From Flavobacteriaceae bacterium (GTDB taxonomy: Bacteria > Bacteroidota > Bacteroidia > Flavobacteriales > Flavobacteriaceae): a stretch of DNA of 57,536 nucleotides. A program made the position numbers and the translations under genes. Shown here piece by piece: positions 36,587 through 46,309 of this stretch. Below the pieces are notes generated by a model that ran no database searches, was not told the DNA's origin, and saw nothing but the letters and a program-made list of their open reading frames with translations. The stretch covers positions 1-57,536 of the forward strand of contig QXYU01000031.1 of NCBI GenBank assembly GCA_009886755.1. Reading direction: 5' to 3'. Each line of letters starts with the position of its first letter. The stretch's first letter is position 1.

Positions 36587-37174
36587 ATGAACACTTTATT
36601 GCCGCCCTTCAGAAATGTTTTTCTGCCACTTTCCCTAATCGTTTTGAGTTTTTATAATCCGCTGAGCGCGCAAAATCTCCAAAACAAAGACAGCCTTCCC
36701 AGCAAATATGAAATTCGACTGGATATCTTTCAACTCATCATATTGCCCGGTTTTGATATTTCCTATGAACATTTTATTGATCCTGTTTCCAGTTGGGGTG
36801 TCACAGGTTTTGTGAATCTTGATAGCAACTTATCAGAAGGGTATCGCTTTGACCGATTTGAATTTTCTCCCTACTATCGTTTGTATTTTAGTCAGAAAGA
36901 ACAAAACAACAGCGGCTTTTTCGTGCAACCGTTTATAAGTTGGCTTAGTACAGCGTATGATTCTTATACAAATTCAACAGACAGTTTTGTCTCAAAAGAT
37001 TTTTTGGGATTTGCTTGAGGGGCTTTGATCGGCTTCAAATGGATCAACCAAAAAAACTACAGTTTTGAAGTTCATGGTGGTGTTGGACGCTACTTCATGC
37101 CAACAAACGAAGAGAGTGCTACCGACAATACTGCCTATCCCCGCATCAACTTTTCCATTGGTAAACGCTTCTAA
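36587..37174 (+). pseudogene. Outer-membrane beta-barrel-like protein interrupted by in-frame TGA
   Basis: The first part (MNTLLPPFRNVFLPLSLIVL and on) has a signal peptide ending near LSAQ. Then comes a small barrel of alternating strands (EIRLDIFQLIILPGFDISYEH in outline). The reading frame stops at TGA 37016-37018 (after KDFLGFA). It continues with no further stop in the same frame as GALIGFKWINQKNYSFEV, GGVGRYFM and a barrel-like end FSIGKRF, to TAA at 37172. The full length would be about 195 residues, and its 3' end meets glyS with a 4-nt overlap as other genes here do. One substitution (for example GGA or CGA to TGA) explains it. Function unknown. Confidence 0.75.
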
Positions 37175-38712
37175 ATTTTTTGCAGCCAGTATTTTGGATT
37201 GAGTTTTTCATCCAAGAAACGATCCAATTGATCCACCGCAATTCGCTCTTGTTGCATACTGTCACGATCTCGTAGGGTTACCGTTTGATCCTCAAGAGAT
37301 TGGTGATCTACTGTAATGCAGTAGGGCGTTCCCAGCGCATCTTGACGACGATAACGACGTCCAACAGCATCCTTTTCATCGTAATTGACAGCATAGTTCC
37401 ACTTAAGATCATTTTGGATTTTTCGTGCCAAATCCGGTAGGCCATCTTTTTTGACCAAAGGCAAGATTGCTACTTGGGTAGGAGCCAATACAGCAGGGAG
37501 CTTCAAAACCGTTCGGCTACTACCGTCTTCTAGAGTTTCTTCTTGTAGTGATTTGGAAAAAACAGCCAAGAACATACGATCCAATCCTATGGATGTTTCC
37601 ACCACATAAGGAACATAGTTCTCATTGCGTTCCGGATCAAAATATTGTAATTTCTTTCCTGAAAATTCCTCATGGCTACCCAAGTCAAAATCGGTGCGGG
37701 AGTGAATTCCCTCTAGTTCTTTAAATCCAAAAGGAAACTTAAACTCAATGTCGGAAGCTGCATCGGCATAATGTGCTAGTTTTTCATGATCGTGAAAACG
37801 GTAGTTCTCTTCGCCCAATCCTAGAGATTTGTGCCAATTGAGTCGTGTATCTTTCCACTTTTCGTACCATTCTTTTTGGGTTCCTGGAGGGATGAAAAAC
37901 TGCATTTCCATTTGTTCAAATTCGCGCATGCGAAAAATAAACTGCCGGGCGACAATTTCATTTCGAAAAGCTTTCCCTATTTGGGCAATTCCAAAAGGCA
38001 CTTTCATTCGCCCTGTTTTTTGAACATTCAAAAAATTGACAAATATGCCTTGGGCCGTTTCTGGACGTAAGTAAAGATCCATAGCAGAATCAGCGGAAGC
38101 TCCGAGCTTGGTGCCAAACATTAAATTAAATTGCTTAACGTCAGTCCAATTACGAGAGCCTGATTCGGGACAAGCGATCTCTAATTCCTCAATCAAATTC
38201 TTAACGTCCGCTAGGTCTTCCTTTTCCAAGGATTGACCCAAACGCTTTAGAATTCCATCGATCTTTTCTTGGTAGCCAACTACTCTCGGGTTGGTGGCTA
38301 AAAATTGCTCTTTGTCAAAGGCTTCTCCAAAGCGTCTTGCGGCTTTGGTTACTTCTTTTTCTATTTTGACTTCCAATTTTCCACAGTAATCCTCGACCAA
38401 TACATCGGCTCGGTAGCGTTTTTTGGAGTCTTTATTATCAATCAAAGGATCGTTAAAGGCATCTACGTGACCCGAGGCCTTCCAAGTAGTGGGATGCATA
38501 AAAATTGCAGCATCGATCCCTACAATATTATCGTGCAGCTGCACCATCGCACGCCACCAATAGTTTTTGATGTTGTTTTTCAGTGCAGCCCCATTTTGAC
38601 CGTAATCATAAACGGCACTGAGTCCGTCATAAATTTCGCTGGAGGGGAATACAAAACCATACTCTTTAGCATGGGAAATTACTTTTTTAAAGAGGTCATT
38701 TTGTGTTGCCAT
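37171..38712 (-). CDS. glyS: Glycyl-tRNA synthetase, homodimeric class II
   Basis: The 513-residue synthetase charges tRNA-Gly. N-terminal KKVISHAKEYGFVFPSSEIYDGLSAVYDYGQNG in outline is the archaeal/eukaryote-like homodimer form (alpha2). Class II motif 2 is RNEIVARQFIFRMREFEQMEMQFF in outline, and motif 3 lies in the VVETSIGLDRMFLAVF segment. The C-terminal anticodon-binding domain has PTQVAILPLVKKDG. A -7 promoter box ends only 4 nt before the start codon on this strand. The gene's end overlaps the broken barrel gene. Confidence 0.97.
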   Translation of the reverse strand: MATQNDLFKKVISHAKEYGFVFPSSEIYDGLSAVYDYGQNGAALKNNIKNYWWRAMVQLHDNIVGIDAAIFMHPTTWKASGHVDAFNDPLIDNKDSKKRYRADVLVEDYCGKLEVKIEKEVTKAARRFGEAFDKEQFLATNPRVVGYQEKIDGILKRLGQSLEKEDLADVKNLIEELEIACPESGSRNWTDVKQFNLMFGTKLGASADSAMDLYLRPETAQGIFVNFLNVQKTGRMKVPFGIAQIGKAFRNEIVARQFIFRMREFEQMEMQFFIPPGTQKEWYEKWKDTRLNWHKSLGLGEENYRFHDHEKLAHYADAASDIEFKFPFGFKELEGIHSRTDFDLGSHEEFSGKKLQYFDPERNENYVPYVVETSIGLDRMFLAVFSKSLQEETLEDGSSRTVLKLPAVLAPTQVAILPLVKKDGLPDLARKIQNDLKWNYAVNYDEKDAVGRRYRRQDALGTPYCITVDHQSLEDQTVTLRDRDSMQQERIAVDQLDRFLDEKLNPKYWLQKI

Positions 38713-38716
38713 TCGG

Positions 38717-38724
38717 CAAAAATA
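38717..38724 (-). promoter_or_regulatory. Possible glyS -7 box, very close to start
   Basis: On the minus strand TATTTTTG matches TAnnTTTG exactly, and its last base is 4 nt from the glyS ATG. If used, transcription would start at or near the ATG and the mRNA would be leaderless. No -33 TTG is apparent, so a chance match is possible. Confidence 0.25.
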
Positions 38725-38789
38725 ACGGCTTTTTCCCTATCTTAAACATCCCTCTACTTTTTTTCCATAAAAAAATACTTTCATCGCTG

Positions 38790-39465
38790 ATGGAAAACCT
38801 GCTTTTCTTTCTTTTTTCCTCGCTTTTGCCCGGGCTGTTCCATAGAAATGATGCCCTATGAAAGACCTTGTTGCTTGCATTGTCAAGCGAGTCTCCCTTA
38901 TACCCATTTTGAAACCTTTCACAACAATCCGGTCTACGAAAAACTGCTCCAATGGATTCCCATTGAGCAGGGAACGGCGTTGTTTTATTTTGAAGAGAAT
39001 AGCCCCCTTCAAAACATCATTCATCAACTGAAATTTATGGGACAAGAACAACTCGGCCACTGGCTGGGTGTTCTTGCTGCGGAGCGACTTCGAAATACGC
39101 CCTGCCAAAAATGCACCGCGATTGTCCCACTACCTCTCCACCCTCATAGACAACGGCAACGCGGCTACAATCAGGTAGATTTGCTTTGTCAAACATTCGC
39201 TTCACAACTTAATATTCCCTATACGCCCAACCTCATCTAACGTGTAAAAAACACCCAGTAATTGTCTCTAAACAAAACATCGGATCGGTTTGAAGAAATG
39301 CACCAAGCTTTTCAACGGACCCAAGTAGACCCTTTTGAAAAACCGCATTGGTTGCTCGTAGATGATATCATTACTACGGGAGCTAACTTACAAAACTGTG
39401 GAAAAAGTATGCTCGTGGCTCCAAAATCGAAACTGAGTATCCTGGTCATCGGGTGTAGGAAGTGA
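38790..39465 (+). pseudogene. comF: comF (phosphoribosyltransferase-like) with frameshift and two in-frame TAA
   Basis: ComF is a PRPP-fold protein used in natural transformation. ATG 38790 gives MENLLFFLF. Dropping one T of the T6 run at 38812-38817 continues this into the frame reading FPRFCPGC, then RPCCLHC; these two CxxC pairs are the ComF zinc ribbon. The frame goes on through LPLHPHRQRQRGYNQ, is stopped by TAA at 39238-39240 and again at 39259-39261, then continues as DRFEEMHQAF and the PRPP motif LLVDDIITTGANL. All three lesions lie between recognisable ComF segments, so the gene is broken unless the assembly is wrong. Confidence 0.85.
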
Positions 39466-39492
39466 TGGGAATATGTTGTTATTTTGTCTGAG

Positions 39493-41169
39493 ATGAAATC
39501 GACCTTTTTTCGTTTTTTACTAGGCCTTAGCCTTGCCCTGACACTTTCATACTGTGCCAAACGCGGTGCTCCTACTGGTGGTCCTCTTGACAGTATTCCT
39601 CCTGTGTTACAGAATGCTTCTCCCAAACAAAGAACCACTTTTTTTGATAAAGAAAAGTTCGTTCTGACCTTTGATGAGTACATAAAACTGAGAGATCTCC
39701 AAAAACAGTTGATCATTTCACCCCCTATGGAACCTAGTAATTACAAGGTGTATCCGCAAACAGGGGTTTCCAAAAAGCTGAGTGTGGTTTTCAAAGACAG
39801 TCTTCGGAATGACACGACCTATACCTTCAATTTTGGCGAAAGTATTCAGGACAATAATGAAAGTAATATCCTCTCCTATTTTAGCTATACCCTTTCCACA
39901 GGAGCTACCATTGATTCCCTTCAATTTAGAGGAACTGTTACGGATGCTTTTGAAGCAGAAACACCCCCTTATGTCTCCCTACAGCTTTATCCTATTGACA
40001 GTACGTACAATGACTCTACGGTTTACACTCAAAAACCCTTATACGTTGCCAGCACGCTAGACAGCACTATTTATCAGTTTCAAAACCTCAAGGCAGGAAA
40101 ATATGAACTGATTGCTTTACTGGACAATGCTTCTAACTATTTTTTTGATCAAAACATTGATAAAATTGGGTTTATAGAAAAACAAATCGAGTTGCCCGGC
40201 GATAGTGTTGTTGATCTTAGAATTTTCAATGAGATTCCCAATTTTTCTTGGAGCAAGCCCGAATTCATTAACGAGCACCACATTGTTTTGCCTTACTTTG
40301 GCCGCTATACGGGACAATCCATGGAGATGATTTCTGAGGTTCCCGGTGATTTTGAAAGTTTAATCACCCGAGACCGAGAAAAAGACAGCTTGAATTTTTG
40401 GTTTAAAAACCCCCCTAAGGATTCGCTGCAGTTTCGCTATCCCTACAAAGATAGCCTACGAACACATACGGTAAAATATTCAACCCCCACTCCCGATTCT
40501 TTAGTCGTCAAAAAGACCAGTCCTAAAGTTTTACATCTTATGGATTCTGTGCTTCTAATAGCCAACCTACCCATTATCAAAATGGACAATAGTAAGATTC
40601 AGGTGCGAAATAAAGATTCTGTTTTTGTTCCTTTTCAAGTCAATCTTCATCCAAACAAAGATGAAATTCGACTCTCTATTCCCAATCTGGGACCTAATGA
40701 CAAATACTTTTTTGACATTTATCCCAACGCATTCACTGACTTTTTTGGTGCCACCAACGACACCATCGCTTTTGATGTGGTAACCAGTAAATACGAGAGT
40801 TATGGGAAACTGATCGTACAATTCAAAAACTTGGAGGACAGTCCCCTTGTGGTGGATCTGCTCAACAGTCGTTATAAACTCAAACGAAGAATTACCAAAG
40901 CCTTACCTAACAATCAGCATACTTTTGAATACCTCCCTCCTGGAAAATATATCATTCGCGTGATCAAAGATGTTAATGATAATAATAAATGGGACACCGG
41001 AAACTACTTGAAAAAAATTCAGCCTGAGGAAGTCATCTACCTCCCTGAAGAGATTGATGTTCGAGCGAACTGGGATGTCAATCAAGTTTTTGATCCCATA
41101 CAAATTCGTCTCGATCGGCTAAAAAGTTCAACCGCTTCCGAAGTGACCGAAGTGGATCAAGTTCCATAG
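39493..41169 (+). CDS. Lipoprotein with Ig-like (Big_5) domain
   Basis: The 558-residue protein starts at ATG 39493 with a lipoprotein signal (FFRFLLGLSLALTLSYC, lipid Cys21, with Tyr at -1, tolerable in this phylum), then AKRGAPTGGPLDSIPPVL. That N-terminus is typical of a widespread Bacteroidota lipoprotein. A Big_5 domain follows (residues about 45-130: FDEYIKLRD...YTFNFG.SI.DNNE). The rest is a set of beta-rich repeats and a C-terminal NDNNKWDTG segment resembling carboxypeptidase-regulatory-like domains. It is probably exposed in the periplasm or outer membrane. The 3' end overlaps the convergent omega-amidase by 92 nt. Confidence 0.85.
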   Translation: MKSTFFRFLLGLSLALTLSYCAKRGAPTGGPLDSIPPVLQNASPKQRTTFFDKEKFVLTFDEYIKLRDLQKQLIISPPMEPSNYKVYPQTGVSKKLSVVFKDSLRNDTTYTFNFGESIQDNNESNILSYFSYTLSTGATIDSLQFRGTVTDAFEAETPPYVSLQLYPIDSTYNDSTVYTQKPLYVASTLDSTIYQFQNLKAGKYELIALLDNASNYFFDQNIDKIGFIEKQIELPGDSVVDLRIFNEIPNFSWSKPEFINEHHIVLPYFGRYTGQSMEMISEVPGDFESLITRDREKDSLNFWFKNPPKDSLQFRYPYKDSLRTHTVKYSTPTPDSLVVKKTSPKVLHLMDSVLLIANLPIIKMDNSKIQVRNKDSVFVPFQVNLHPNKDEIRLSIPNLGPNDKYFFDIYPNAFTDFFGATNDTIAFDVVTSKYESYGKLIVQFKNLEDSPLVVDLLNSRYKLKRRITKALPNNQHTFEYLPPGKYIIRVIKDVNDNNKWDTGNYLKKIQPEEVIYLPEEIDVRANWDVNQVFDPIQIRLDRLKSSTASEVTEVDQVP

Positions 41170-41869
41170 TAACCTCTGCAATACCTTCTTTTTTATTCAA
41201 GTCCTGGCTCATCTGACGACCGAGCGCATCATAAGCAGCGGAATGACCCGGGTAAATATTGCCATTGGCATCTTCCCCTACGCGATTCACTCCAATGCAA
41301 TAGCTTAGATTTTCAATAGCTCTTGCTTGGAGTAAGGTGTCCCAAGCGTGAATGCGTGGTTGTGGCCAGTTGGCGACAAAAAGAAGCAGATCATAGTTTT
41401 CTGTATTACGTGCCCAGAGGGGAAATCGCAAGTCGTAACAGATCCGCGGGCAGATTCGCCACCCCCGATACTCAAAAACAGCTGTATTGGTTCCTGCTGT
41501 ATAGACCTTATCTTCCCCAGCCAAGGAAAAGCCATAGCGCTTGTCATAAGTATGGTGCGATCCGTCGGGAAGCACCCATAAAAACCGATTGTAGTAAAGT
41601 CCCTTTTCTTCAATAGCCAAACTTCCCGCCAATACTTTTTGATAGTTCGCAGCCCAAGCCTGCATCCATTGAACCGTAGGACCTTGCATGGATTCTGCAA
41701 ACTCCTGAGGATTCATACTAAAACCTGTGGCAAACATTTCTGGTAACAAAACTATTTCCGCCTTTGAGCTCACACGCTCCAGAAGGGTTGTAAGTTGTTT
41801 TTGATTTTCGAGAGGGTTTTCCCACACAGCATTTGCCTGAACCAAGGCTATTGTCAAATGTGAATGCAT
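41078..41869 (-). CDS. Omega-amidase / nitrilase-superfamily amidohydrolase (YafV-like)
   Basis: The 263-residue cytosolic enzyme carries the Glu-Lys-Cys triad of nitrilase-fold amidases: Glu44 in VLLPEMFATGF, Lys110 in TYDKRYGFSLAGED, and Cys144 in ICYDLRFPLWARN. YafV-like members hydrolyse alpha-ketoglutaramate and 2-oxosuccinamate as metabolite repair. The C-terminus LNFLADRDEFVW is family-typical, so the 92-nt antisense overlap with the Ig-like gene appears genuine rather than a readthrough artefact. Confidence 0.93.
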   Translation of the reverse strand: MHSHLTIALVQANAVWENPLENQKQLTTLLERVSSKAEIVLLPEMFATGFSMNPQEFAESMQGPTVQWMQAWAANYQKVLAGSLAIEEKGLYYNRFLWVLPDGSHHTYDKRYGFSLAGEDKVYTAGTNTAVFEYRGWRICPRICYDLRFPLWARNTENYDLLLFVANWPQPRIHAWDTLLQARAIENLSYCIGVNRVGEDANGNIYPGHSAAYDALGRQMSQDLNKKEGIAEVTMELDPLRSLRKRLNFLADRDEFVWDQKLD

Positions 41870-41913
41870 AGCTTTATCTTGTACACCATAAAAATACTTG
41901 ATTCTGTTTTGCT

Positions 41914-42570
41914 ATGAAACCTCTTTCCTACTATAAAGCCCTAATTTTTGACATGGACGGCACCTTGGTCGATAATATGCACTATCATCATGATGCCTGG
42001 ATGCAATTCATTGATGCAAAACAATTGGGAATTGACGCGGAAACCTTTGAACGAGACTACCACAAAGGAACCATTGTTGAAGTAATGGCACGCTTTTTCC
42101 CACACCTAAAAACAGAAGAAGCACTGCGAGCTGTAGGGAACGAAAAAGAAGCCCTCTACAGAGACACTTTTGGCTCCTTATTGCAACCGTTACCTGGATT
42201 GCATTCTTTTTTCCAATATTTAAAAACACTGGACATCCCCCTTGGATTGGCCACAATGGGTGACCAAAACAATCTGGACATGACCCTAAAACAACTGAAA
42301 ATCGAGGCGTATTTCCACTCAACTACGGGAGGCGATCAAGTTACTAAGGGCAAGCCACATCCCGAGATATTCTTACGTGCAGCAGCAAAAATCCAAATGA
42401 CACCCGAGCACTGTCTCGCTTTTGAAGACACCCTTTCTGGAATCCAAAGCGCACAGGCTGCAGGTATGGATGTGGTAGGCGTGGCTACGCAGTTTAGTAA
42501 ACAACAACTCCTAGATTTAGGCTGTGTTAGTGCCATTGCAGATTATACGGAGATGGTTCTTGAATCTTAA
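41914..42570 (+). CDS. HAD-superfamily phosphatase, beta-phosphoglucomutase-like
   Basis: The 218-residue cytosolic enzyme has HAD motif I FDMDGTLVDNM (Asp13 nucleophile, Asp15 general acid), motif II LATMGD (Thr), motif III lysine in VTKGKPHPEIFLRAA, and motif IV CLAFEDTLSGIQSAQAAGM. The cap domain sits between motifs I and II (subfamily I). Relatives act on sugar phosphates, for example beta-glucose-1-phosphate, but the substrate cannot be fixed. It is divergent from the omega-amidase by 44 nt and is not obviously in an operon. Confidence 0.9.
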   Translation: MKPLSYYKALIFDMDGTLVDNMHYHHDAWMQFIDAKQLGIDAETFERDYHKGTIVEVMARFFPHLKTEEALRAVGNEKEALYRDTFGSLLQPLPGLHSFFQYLKTLDIPLGLATMGDQNNLDMTLKQLKIEAYFHSTTGGDQVTKGKPHPEIFLRAAAKIQMTPEHCLAFEDTLSGIQSAQAAGMDVVGVATQFSKQQLLDLGCVSAIADYTEMVLES

Positions 42571-42672
42571 TCCCTTCTCTTTTTTTACGCTACCTATTGG
42601 CTGAAAAGTTTTTTACCTTTTCAATGACGCAAATAGATTGGTCGACAGGTATCATCATCATGACCAAACAAA

Positions 42673-42696
42673 AAACCCACTAAAAATAGTGGGTTT
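42673..42696 (-). terminator. Strong intrinsic terminator after sdhB
   Basis: A perfect 10-bp stem AAACCCACTA/TAGTGGGTTT with an AAAA loop lies 24 nt past the sdhB stop. On the minus strand the stem runs into a TTTTT tract followed by GTTTGG, so it ends the sdhCAB transcript. It may also serve the HAD gene read from the plus strand. Confidence 0.8.
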
Positions 42697-42719
42697 ACTA
42701 ATAAGGTTAGGGGAGTGAT

Positions 42720-43466
42720 TTATCCTTTGATACTCGCTGTTAAATACTCGCGGTTCATTCGGGCGATATTTTCAAGTGAGATTCCTTTTGGACATTCCAC
42801 TTCGCAGGCCCCGGTGTTGGTACAGTTTCCAAACCCTTCTTCGTCCATTTGCTTGACCATGTTTAGCACTCGATCTGTAGCTTCTACTTTTCCTTGCGGC
42901 AGAAGTGCGTATTGCGACACCTTTGCGGAAACAAAGAGCATGGCGGATGCGTTTTTACAGGTCGCTACACAGGCTCCGCAGCCAATGCATGTTGCTGCAT
43001 CAAAAGCGCGATCGGCGTCGTGTTTTTCAATAGGAATGGCGTTGGCATCTTGGGTGTTTCCAGAAGTGTTCACACTGATAAACCCCCCGGCATGTTGCAC
43101 GCGATCAAAAGCGGAACGATCCACCGCTAAATCTTTGACTACTGGAAATGCTTTGGCGCGGAAGGGTTCGATGATGATGGTGTCTCCATCTTTAAATTTC
43201 CGCATATGCAGCTGACAAGTAGTAACCAAACGATCGGGTCCGTGGGCCTCTCCGTTTATAAACATCGAACACATTCCACAAATTCCCTCACGACAATCGT
43301 GGTCAAAGGCAATAGGATCGATTCCTTTTTGAATCAATTCTTCATTGAGTACATCCATCATCTCCAAGAAAGACATATCAGGAGAAACATCTTCAATGGA
43401 ATAGGTTTCAAAGTTCCCTTTAGTAGTGGTGTTGGCTTGGCGCCATACTTTTAAGGTTAGATTCAT
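42720..43466 (-). CDS. sdhB: Succinate dehydrogenase / fumarate reductase iron-sulfur subunit
   Basis: The 248-residue subunit carries three Fe-S clusters that pass electrons from SdhA to the membrane subunit. The [2Fe-2S] ligands are Cys58, Cys63, Cys66 (CREGICGMC) and Cys84. The [4Fe-4S] and [3Fe-4S] sites are [15 protein letters not shown] and [15 protein letters not shown]. All ligands are present. It is the last gene of sdhC-sdhA-sdhB, 18 nt after sdhA, and is followed by a strong terminator. Confidence 0.98.
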   Translation of the reverse strand: MNLTLKVWRQANTTTKGNFETYSIEDVSPDMSFLEMMDVLNEELIQKGIDPIAFDHDCREGICGMCSMFINGEAHGPDRLVTTCQLHMRKFKDGDTIIIEPFRAKAFPVVKDLAVDRSAFDRVQHAGGFISVNTSGNTQDANAIPIEKHDADRAFDAATCIGCGACVATCKNASAMLFVSAKVSQYALLPQGKVEATDRVLNMVKQMDEEGFGNCTNTGACEVECPKGISLENIARMNREYLTASIKG

Positions 43467-43484
43467 ATTATTCTTTTATAGTGC

Positions 43485-45488
43485 TTATTTGTAAGAACGA
43501 GTTTTCACTTCTATCTCTTCATAATTCAAGGCTTCCTTGTGGAGTTTGGCTTTGGCAGGTTCGCCTTGGTATTCCCAAACGGATACAAAAGTGAAATTCT
43601 CATCGTCGCGCAAGGCCTCTCCCTCTGGCGTCTGTGACTCTTCTCGGAAGTGTCCTCCGCAGGATTCATTTCGTTCCAAAGCGTCTTTGGCAAACAACTC
43701 CCCCAGCTCTAGAAAATCAGCCACACGACCTGCTTTCGCAAGTTGTTCATTGAATTCATGTAGGCCCCCAGGAACTTTTACATTTTTATAAAAGTCTTCG
43801 CGTAATTCTTTTATCTCGGTCATGGCCTCTTTGAGGTCTTTTTCATTGCGAGACATTCCACATTTATTCCACATGATTTTACCCAGCTTCTTGTGGTAAT
43901 AATCCACTGAATTTTTTCCGTCATTATTGATAAAAGCCTCCAAGCGATCTTGAACCTCTTTCTCAGCGGTATCAAATTCTGGGGTATCAGTCGCGATGGT
44001 TCCCGTTCGGATATCGTCCGCCAAATAGTCTCCGATGGTATATGGCAAGACAAAGTAACCGTCGGCCAAACCTTGCATTAGGGCTGAAGCTCCTAAGCGA
44101 TTGGCTCCGTGGTCGGAGAAATTGGCTTCTCCAATGGCATAACAACCCGGAATACTGGTCATCAAGTTATAATCAACCCAAGTACCTCCCATAGTGTAGT
44201 GCACCGCTGGGTAGATCATCATTGGGGTTTCATAGGGGTTTTGATCTACGATTTTCTCGTACATCTGAAATAAGTTTCCATATTTGGAACGCACTATTTC
44301 TTGCCCTAGTTTTTTAACCAATTGGGCATCGTTTTCATCCAGTCCTTTGACATGGGCTTCTTCTTTTCCATACCGCACAATAGCAGTGGCAAAGTCCAGA
44401 TAAACTGCTTCTCCTGTTTTATTGACTCCAAATCCAGCATCACAACGCTCTTTGGCTGCTCGAGAGGCAACGTCGCGCGGCACGAGATTTCCAAAAGCAG
44501 GATAGCGTCTTTCCAAATAGTAGTCTCGATTTTCTTCGCCCAATTCCGTGGGCTTTAAATGTCCCTCACGAATGGCTTTGGCATCTTCTATTTTTTTTGG
44601 TACCCAAATACGGCCATCATTCCGCAAAGATTCGGACATCAGTGTTAGTTTCGACTGATGGTCTCCAGATACAGGAATACAGGTTGGGTGAATTTGCGTA
44701 AAACAAGGGTTGGCAAAATGCGCTCCTTTTTTGTGAATTTTCCATGAGGCAGATACATTGCTTCCCATCGCATTGGTTGATAGAAAGAAAACGTTTCCAT
44801 AGCCTCCAGAAGCGATCACCACCGAATGGGCTCCGTGCCGTTCTAGTTTTCCAGTTACTAAATTACGTGCAATGATCCCTCGGGCTTTGCCATCAACAAC
44901 AACCAAGTCCATCATCTCATGTCGGTTATACATTTTAATTTTTCCACGACCAATTTGTCGGTTCATAGCAGAATAAGCTCCAAGCAGTAACTGCTGGCCC
45001 GTTTGTCCTTTGGCATAAAACGTACGGGATACCAGTACCCCCCCAAAGGAGCGATTGTCTAGCAATCCACCATAGTCACGAGCAAAAGGAACGCCTTGGG
45101 CGACACACTGGTCAATGATATTAGCCGACACCTCTGCCAAACGATGTACATTGGCTTCTCGGGAACGATAATCCCCTCCTTTAATAGTGTCATAAAAAAG
45201 ACGGTGGGTAGAGTCTCCGTCTCCTTGATAGTTTTTCGCCGCATTAATTCCTCCCTGAGCTGCAATGGAGTGGGCTCTTCTGGGAGAATCTTGGAAACAA
45301 AACGTCTTGACGTTGTAACCCAATTCTGCCAGTGTAGCTGAAGCCGAAGCTCCTGCCAATCCCGTTCCAACCACGATAACATCAATCAATCGCTTGTTGG
45401 CAGGACTCACCAAATTAATATTGCTTTTGTGTTGTGTCCACTTATCAGACAGTGGTCCTTCCGGTATGTTAGAGTTTAATGTTCCCAT
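43485..45488 (-). CDS. sdhA: Succinate dehydrogenase / fumarate reductase flavoprotein subunit
   Basis: The 667-residue catalytic subunit oxidises succinate to fumarate with covalent FAD. The Rossmann motif is [19 protein letters not shown], and the flavin-linking His is in the [18 protein letters not shown] segment. Substrate-binding motifs include [14 protein letters not shown] and the final [14 protein letters not shown]. Length matches the larger diheme (type B) complexes. It starts 3 nt downstream of sdhC and precedes sdhB by 18 nt. Confidence 0.98.
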   Translation of the reverse strand: MGTLNSNIPEGPLSDKWTQHKSNINLVSPANKRLIDVIVVGTGLAGASASATLAELGYNVKTFCFQDSPRRAHSIAAQGGINAAKNYQGDGDSTHRLFYDTIKGGDYRSREANVHRLAEVSANIIDQCVAQGVPFARDYGGLLDNRSFGGVLVSRTFYAKGQTGQQLLLGAYSAMNRQIGRGKIKMYNRHEMMDLVVVDGKARGIIARNLVTGKLERHGAHSVVIASGGYGNVFFLSTNAMGSNVSASWKIHKKGAHFANPCFTQIHPTCIPVSGDHQSKLTLMSESLRNDGRIWVPKKIEDAKAIREGHLKPTELGEENRDYYLERRYPAFGNLVPRDVASRAAKERCDAGFGVNKTGEAVYLDFATAIVRYGKEEAHVKGLDENDAQLVKKLGQEIVRSKYGNLFQMYEKIVDQNPYETPMMIYPAVHYTMGGTWVDYNLMTSIPGCYAIGEANFSDHGANRLGASALMQGLADGYFVLPYTIGDYLADDIRTGTIATDTPEFDTAEKEVQDRLEAFINNDGKNSVDYYHKKLGKIMWNKCGMSRNEKDLKEAMTEIKELREDFYKNVKVPGGLHEFNEQLAKAGRVADFLELGELFAKDALERNESCGGHFREESQTPEGEALRDDENFTFVSVWEYQGEPAKAKLHKEALNYEEIEVKTRSYK

Positions 45489-45491
45489 TGT

Positions 45492-46145
45492 TTATAATGC
45501 ATTAAAATGGTGAAAGAGCGCAATAAATACAAAGCCCGCAGGAATCGCTATTGCGAATATTTTAGTAAAAGTCTTAATCGCCGGTGTGTATTTGTTATTG
45601 AGTCCCATGGACTGAAAAGAAGACCCGAAACCATGTAACAAATGCAAGGCAAGAAAGAAAAACGAAACGACATAAAGCCCAACACGAACAGGACTCACGA
45701 ATTTGTGAACCAGTTCTTCGTAATAACGTGTTGGATCTTCTGGAAGTACCTCAATGTATTTATAGTTCATCTCGGGGACCCAAAAATCGTAGAAGTGAAG
45801 TCCTAGAAAAGACAAGACCACTACTCCTGATAAAATCATATTACGAGACATCCAACTGGCATTAGCGCTTCCTTTGTAGGATCCATATTTGTTTGCACGT
45901 GCTGAACGATTTTGAAGTTCAAGAATAAAGCCCATTACAAAATGAAAAACTACTCCAAAAATTAAGATAGGTTGTAGGATGAATTGAACAAGTGGGTTGT
46001 TTCCCATAAAGTGGGACAACTCATTAAAGCTGTCTTTACTGACAACTGAAGCCAGATTGATGGTAAAATGCTGTCCCAAAAAAACAACCAAGAAAAGACC
46101 TGAAAGTGCCATGGCTACTTTTCTTACGATTGAAGATGTGATCAT
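45492..46145 (-). CDS. sdhC: Succinate dehydrogenase cytochrome b subunit (five-helix, SdhC)
   Basis: The 217-residue membrane anchor has five hydrophobic helices, the single-subunit diheme type used with menaquinone in Bacteroidota. Candidate heme ligand histidines are in FLGQHFTINL, ELSHFMGNN, FHFVMGF, LHFYDF and ALHLLHGFGSSFQS. This type-B complex is expected to be electrogenic with low-potential menaquinone, a family-level inference. It is the promoter-proximal gene of sdhCAB, with a well-matched promoter just upstream. Confidence 0.95.
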   Translation of the reverse strand: MITSSIVRKVAMALSGLFLVVFLGQHFTINLASVVSKDSFNELSHFMGNNPLVQFILQPILIFGVVFHFVMGFILELQNRSARANKYGSYKGSANASWMSRNMILSGVVVLSFLGLHFYDFWVPEMNYKYIEVLPEDPTRYYEELVHKFVSPVRVGLYVVSFFFLALHLLHGFGSSFQSMGLNNKYTPAIKTFTKIFAIAIPAGFVFIALFHHFNAL

Positions 46146-46167
46146 AAAAATAAATTCAATTTGTAAT

Positions 46168-46199
46168 CAAAATTACAGCATAAAGACTTCTGTTCCCAA
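46168..46199 (-). promoter_or_regulatory. sdhCAB promoter, TTG-N21-TAATTTTG
   Basis: On the minus strand TTG (46197-46199) and TAATTTTG (46168-46175) are separated by 21 nt, an exact match to the Bacteroidota consensus. The -7 box ends 22 nt from the sdhC start codon. It is one of the two best promoters in the window, with hemA. Confidence 0.65.
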
Positions 46200-46309
46200 C
46201 CCTTATGCTTTTTTTTTGGCTTGCCCCTGTATATCTATAACAATTCTAATCTTTTGTTGAGGGTTTTTAATCCCACTTGCTCAAAATGTGACTGTTTGCT
46301 TCAACAAGA

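Noticed and set aside
38305-38745. Plus-strand 146-codon frame over glyS
   Set aside because: It is antisense to the class II synthetase and shows no domain.
38737-39108. Minus-strand 123-codon frame over the comF region
   Set aside because: It is the antisense of recognisable ComF segments, with no family resemblance of its own.
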